Of a DNA stretch of 64,000 nt, positions 61,091 to 64,000 are shown piece by piece. A program made the position numbers and the translations under genes. Source of the stretch: Porticoccaceae bacterium LTM1 (GTDB lineage: Bacteria; Pseudomonadota; Gammaproteobacteria; Pseudomonadales; Porticoccaceae); assembly GCA_030252795.1 (NCBI GenBank), contig CP127080.1, positions 2,807,501 to 2,871,500 on the forward strand. The letters are read 5' to 3'. The first letter of the stretch is position 1, and each line of letters opens with the position of its first letter. The notes beneath the pieces were generated by a model. The model searched no databases. It worked only from the letters and a program-made list of their open reading frames with translations, and was not told the DNA's origin.

Positions 61091-62287
61091 ATGCAAACCG
61101 AGCGTTTAGTCAGCCTGGATACCATTCGCGGCATAGCCGTGCTTGGCATTCTGTTTATGAATCTGTTTACCATCGCAGTGCCCTACACTGCCTACAGCTC
61201 ACCCGAGTGGAACAACAACGCCACCAACTTTGACTACTGGGTGTATGCCATTCAGCATCTGCTGTTTGACGGCCGCTTTATGACTTTGTTCTGCCTGTTG
61301 TTTGGTGCCGGACTCGCCCTGTTCCGGGAAAAGCTCGAATCCCGTGATTACCCCGCAAAACCGGTTTTATACAGTCGACTGCGCTGGCTGCTGTTGTTTG
61401 GTGCACTGCATGCGGTGTTTATCTGGTTTGGCGATATTCTGTTTTCTTACGCCCTGGCCGGACTTTTTATTGTTGCCAGTGGCCTGATTCACCAGCCACC
61501 TAAATCACTCCTGAAAATTGGCATTGGATTATTCGCTGCGGGTTACTTGCTGTTTGCCCTGCTCTGGTACCTGTTGCCAATATTACCGGAAGACTTTTTA
61601 ATCGAAAAAATGGGTAGCGCCACTAATAGCCCCGAATTCATCGCAGGCGATGTCTCCATTTGGACCGGCCCATACAGCGAACAACTACTCAATCAGGCAA
61701 GTCTGTTTATTGAATCGATCATGGCAATGGTATTTATGGGGCCAATTTGGGCAGTAATAGGAATGATGTTGATCGGCATTGTACTTTACAAACTGGATAT
61801 CTTTCGCACTGGGCTGAAGTCCCACACCCAATGGCTGTTGCTGACAGGGGGCCTACTGCTCAGTGGCTATGACTTATGGATATGCTGGCAAAACGGCTTC
61901 AATAGTTTTCGAAACACCTTTTCACCGTGGAATTTTATTGCCGCCCTGATGATGGCACTCGGCTACCTGTCACTGATCGTCAAAGCAACCAACCACTGCC
62001 AGGGACAAGAAAACCTGTTCAGCCGAGTTGGGCGAATGGCTTTCAGTTTTTATATTTTTCAGTCAATCAGCATGATATTGGTATTTCGCTGGTTGGCCCC
62101 CGAATTGTACGGACAGTTAGACCGTCTAAGCCTGATTGGCATTGCTGTAGCGATGAGTGTTTTACAGATATTTATAGCCAAATATTGGCTGTCACACTTC
62201 CAGCAAGGACCGCTTGAAGCGCTTTGGCGAAAATTAACCTGGAGAGGCATCCAGGAAACCGTTCAACCCGAGCAACCCTCAACTTAA
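61091..62287 (+). CDS. DUF418 (YeiB-like) multi-pass membrane protein
   Basis: The protein has 398 residues with about ten hydrophobic segments. The N-terminus RLVSLDTIRGIAVLGILFMN is the family hallmark, followed by DGRFMTLFCLLFGAGLALF and a C-terminal DUF418 half (FSRVGRMAFSFYIFQSI, LEALWRKLTW). The family is thought to be membrane acyltransferase-like, but no substrate is known. GGGAAGAG precedes the ATG. It is a single gene with terminators on both sides. Confidence 0.9.
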   Translation: MQTERLVSLDTIRGIAVLGILFMNLFTIAVPYTAYSSPEWNNNATNFDYWVYAIQHLLFDGRFMTLFCLLFGAGLALFREKLESRDYPAKPVLYSRLRWLLLFGALHAVFIWFGDILFSYALAGLFIVASGLIHQPPKSLLKIGIGLFAAGYLLFALLWYLLPILPEDFLIEKMGSATNSPEFIAGDVSIWTGPYSEQLLNQASLFIESIMAMVFMGPIWAVIGMMLIGIVLYKLDIFRTGLKSHTQWLLLTGGLLLSGYDLWICWQNGFNSFRNTFSPWNFIAALMMALGYLSLIVKATNHCQGQENLFSRVGRMAFSFYIFQSISMILVFRWLAPELYGQLDRLSLIGIAVAMSVLQIFIAKYWLSHFQQGPLEALWRKLTWRGIQETVQPEQPST

Positions 62288-62319
62288 AAACCGGCAACAA
62301 TTAACACCCCAAAAAAAAG

Positions 62320-62348
62320 CCCCGCTTTATCGGCGGGGTTTTGTTTTT
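62320..62348. terminator. Terminator between convergent DUF418 and HMA genes
   Basis: CCCCGC and GCGGGG form the stem core around TTTATCG, with A and T runs on either side, so it can serve both strands. Confidence 0.8.
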
Positions 62349-62363
62349 AAGCGTAGCCCACCG

Positions 62364-62768
62364 TCAGTGTTTAGCAACCATTTTTTCATTCACTTTGCCA
62401 TCAGCGTAACGAAAACAGCGCACTGGTTGATATCCGGCATTTCGAACCGCATCTGCCAGGGCCGCCTCGTCTACCTTGCCCGAAGTTTTCAAGTCGACCA
62501 CCAAAAGAGCCCGTTCGCTGTCCACTTTAACTGTGTCAGCAATTACAAAGTCGAGCTTCTTCACTTCATCGCCGACACCGGCAGCACAGTTGGGGCAGTA
62601 CATACCCGACACTGTCATCACTACTTTGTTGCTGGTTTCACTTATCAGCTCATTAGCCGTGGCGCGCTGGGTGGCGAGCAACTCGGCAGGTGTTTCTTCC
62701 ATCGCATCACTCGCATTTACAATGCCTGCCAACAGGCAGCTGAACAGAACAGTCACTATCTTCTTCAT
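62364..62768 (-). CDS. Periplasmic heavy-metal-associated (HMA) domain protein
   Basis: The 134-residue precursor has a signal peptide (cleavage after VNA, residue 19), a short helical spacer, and an HMA fold with VVMTVSGMYCPNCAAGVGDEV. The CxxC pair binds soft metals such as Cu(I) or Hg(II). The second half AALADAVRNAGYQPV is typical of MerP/CopZ folds. It stands alone with no adjacent metal transporter, so its partner is unknown. Cys in VRCFRYADG is an extra possible ligand. Confidence 0.87.
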   Translation of the reverse strand: MKKIVTVLFSCLLAGIVNASDAMEETPAELLATQRATANELISETSNKVVMTVSGMYCPNCAAGVGDEVKKLDFVIADTVKVDSERALLVVDLKTSGKVDEAALADAVRNAGYQPVRCFRYADGKVNEKMVAKH

Positions 62769-62995
62769 GCTTTAACACTCTTCTTCAATATCAGGCAACG
62801 CCTAAGATTGCACACTCCCCAAGGGGATTCAATCTGTTTCATACCTGACAACCACGGGTACTCAGCTACCTCAGACAACACAGTGCCCAGCTAACCCGTT
62901 GAAATTACAACAATTTAATTTTATTAAAAAAACCATAGGGTGGTGGTGATTCATTTCGTGTACTTAAATGAATAGATACGAATATACCGCACTTC

Positions 62996-63592
62996 ATGTC
63001 TTTATCGACCCGCAAGAAGAGCAACGTCATCAAGTTGAAGGGCAGACGGAAAGAGACCAACGAGCAAGTGCTTGAACGACTGTTCAGAGAGCACGGTAGA
63101 GCCCTGCGCACCTTTCTGACAGGCAGGGTCCGAATAGAAGAAGATCAGGAAGACGTAATCCAGGAAATATTTGCCCGTATGGCCCGCATGGATGACTTAC
63201 AACAGAAGCTGGCGGTTAACCGCAGTGACAATCGGGCATTCCTGTTCACCTCGGCAAATAATTACGTTATTGACCAGGAACGCCGAAAGATTCTTGAGAA
63301 GCGTTACCAGCAAGAGCACCTGAATCAGGATGATTATCTGGTAGTGGAAGCATCACCCGAGGTGATTGTAGAAAGTTCGCAGGAGCTGGCGCTGGTAAAA
63401 CAGGCAATTGGCAACCTGCGGCCAACATGGCGGAGGGCTTTTGTGCTCAGCCGCTTTGAACACTTGAGTTACCCACAAATTGCTGAAAAGATGGATATCT
63501 CTGTCAAAACAGTCGAGAAATATATTACTAACGCTTTGGTGGAACTGAGAGACGTAACAGCCAAAGCGCACACGATAGCGAGTTATCGGTAA
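62996..63592 (+). CDS. ECF-type RNA polymerase sigma factor (FecI-like)
   Basis: The protein has 198 residues with region 2 (LFREHGRALRTFLTGRVRIEEDQEDVIQEIFARMARM, given as its span at about 28-66) and region 4 (FVLSRFEHLSYPQIAEKMDISVKTVEKYITNAL). A FecR-type gene overlaps its stop by one base, the standard pair for cell-surface signalling by TonB-dependent receptors. The target genes would be expected beyond the window end. Confidence 0.9.
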   Translation: MSLSTRKKSNVIKLKGRRKETNEQVLERLFREHGRALRTFLTGRVRIEEDQEDVIQEIFARMARMDDLQQKLAVNRSDNRAFLFTSANNYVIDQERRKILEKRYQQEHLNQDDYLVVEASPEVIVESSQELALVKQAIGNLRPTWRRAFVLSRFEHLSYPQIAEKMDISVKTVEKYITNALVELRDVTAKAHTIASYR

Positions 63593-64000
63593 TGGCCAAA
63601 GTAGTTAACAAATGGAATCGATGGCGAGCTGCTCGCAATCTGGCTCACCTGCACTCCGGCAACGCCACATCGGAAGAAGCTCGTCAAATAAACCCCTGGC
63701 TGTCTGATAATACCGAATATCAGAGCGAATTCTTTGGCACCGCTTATCTGCTTTCCAATATGGAAGAGCTCGCTGACGACCCTGATCTGGCAACCTGGAA
63801 AGAAGACACAACCAAAACCGGTGCCCTGGAAAAAGTTCGCAATAACTGGCCTGCTTTAGCTGCTGCCGCAGGTATCTTGTTGGCAGTCGCTATAGGCACT
63901 AACGTCCTCTTCGACACTGGGTCACAAATCAATTCACAAGGAAATATCCAGCGTTATGTCACTCGAATTGGCGAGCAAAAAACGATAGAGCTTCCTGATG
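63592..64000 (+). CDS. FecR-type anti-sigma factor (partial, cut by window end)
   Basis: The reading frame starts at the ATG overlapping the sigma factor stop (TAATG) and stays open to the window edge, 136 codons. It has an N-terminal cytoplasmic part with W-rich motifs (NPWLSDN, SEFFGTAYLL), one membrane helix (WPALAAAAGILLAVAIGTNV, about residues 85-104), and the periplasmic start of the FecR domain (RYVTRIGEQKTIELPDG). The rest lies outside. Confidence 0.88.
   Translation, partial: MAKVVNKWNRWRAARNLAHLHSGNATSEEARQINPWLSDNTEYQSEFFGTAYLLSNMEELADDPDLATWKEDTTKTGALEKVRNNWPALAAAAGILLAVAIGTNVLFDTGSQINSQGNIQRYVTRIGEQKTIELPD

Overview
The window is a chromosomal segment of a Gram-negative gammaproteobacterium. 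Support comes from the gene order aroQ-accB-accC ... prmA-DUF3426-dusB-fis-purH ... purD, from a Pseudomonas-like block (OsmC protein, Vfr/Crp, trpC-trpD-trpG ... trpE), from a glrK-qseG-glrR set, and from two TonB-dependent receptors. A marine Cellvibrionales-type or related host is my guess; no rRNA or other species marker is present. No tRNA, rRNA, CRISPR array, prophage or intact insertion sequence was seen.

Layout. 1-6.0 kb: a small unknown gene, then hemL, hemB, rsuA and rsmC, each followed by a palindromic intergenic repeat. 6-17 kb: PilZ and TPR proteins, PBP1B, a PfkB kinase, an HD-GYP protein, a TonB receptor, a PAS-GGDEF-EAL protein, DUF2333 and a PCu(A)C copper chaperone. 17.4-37.5 kb: the aroQ-accBC / prmA-dusB-fis-purH-purD backbone, broken by two inserts. 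One, between accC and prmA, carries an AT-rich metalloprotease pair and an RND pump. The other, between purH and purD, carries an outer-membrane barrel protein and a TonB receptor, with a purD-like 5' fragment left behind. 37.5-44 kb: an EF-hand protein, glrK-qseG-glrR, a small lipoprotein and a Ycf46-like AAA ATPase. 44.1-50.0 kb: a TPP riboswitch ahead of thiC-thiO-thiG-thiS-thiDE. 50.2-53.1 kb: coq7, a LysR regulator and a tandem array of four micropeptide genes. 53.1-60.3 kb: OsmC, Crp/Vfr, and trpC, trpD, trpG, an ion channel, trpE, a trp leader peptide and rpe. 60.6-64 kb: a ribosome hibernation factor, a DUF418 membrane protein, an HMA metal-binding protein, and an ECF sigma / FecR pair cut by the window end.

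The most notable finding is at 51.9-53.1 kb. Four consecutive transcription units lie next to a divergent LysR gene. Each has an ATAACY-N3-RGTTAT box at a constant distance (about -65) from a predicted promoter, a strong ribosome site, a 28-32 codon ORF with the shared core LLGSAIA-x-DDLK, and its own intrinsic terminator. The core codons differ between copies almost only at synonymous positions, so the peptides are very probably made. Three of the four 3' UTRs also share a C-rich anti-Shine-Dalgarno-like stretch. I recognise no described family that fits. Other notable points are a metzincin gene with one in-frame stop and a separately encoded propeptide-like protein, a trp leader peptide ending W-R-R-W, and a voltage-gated channel gene overlapping trpG.
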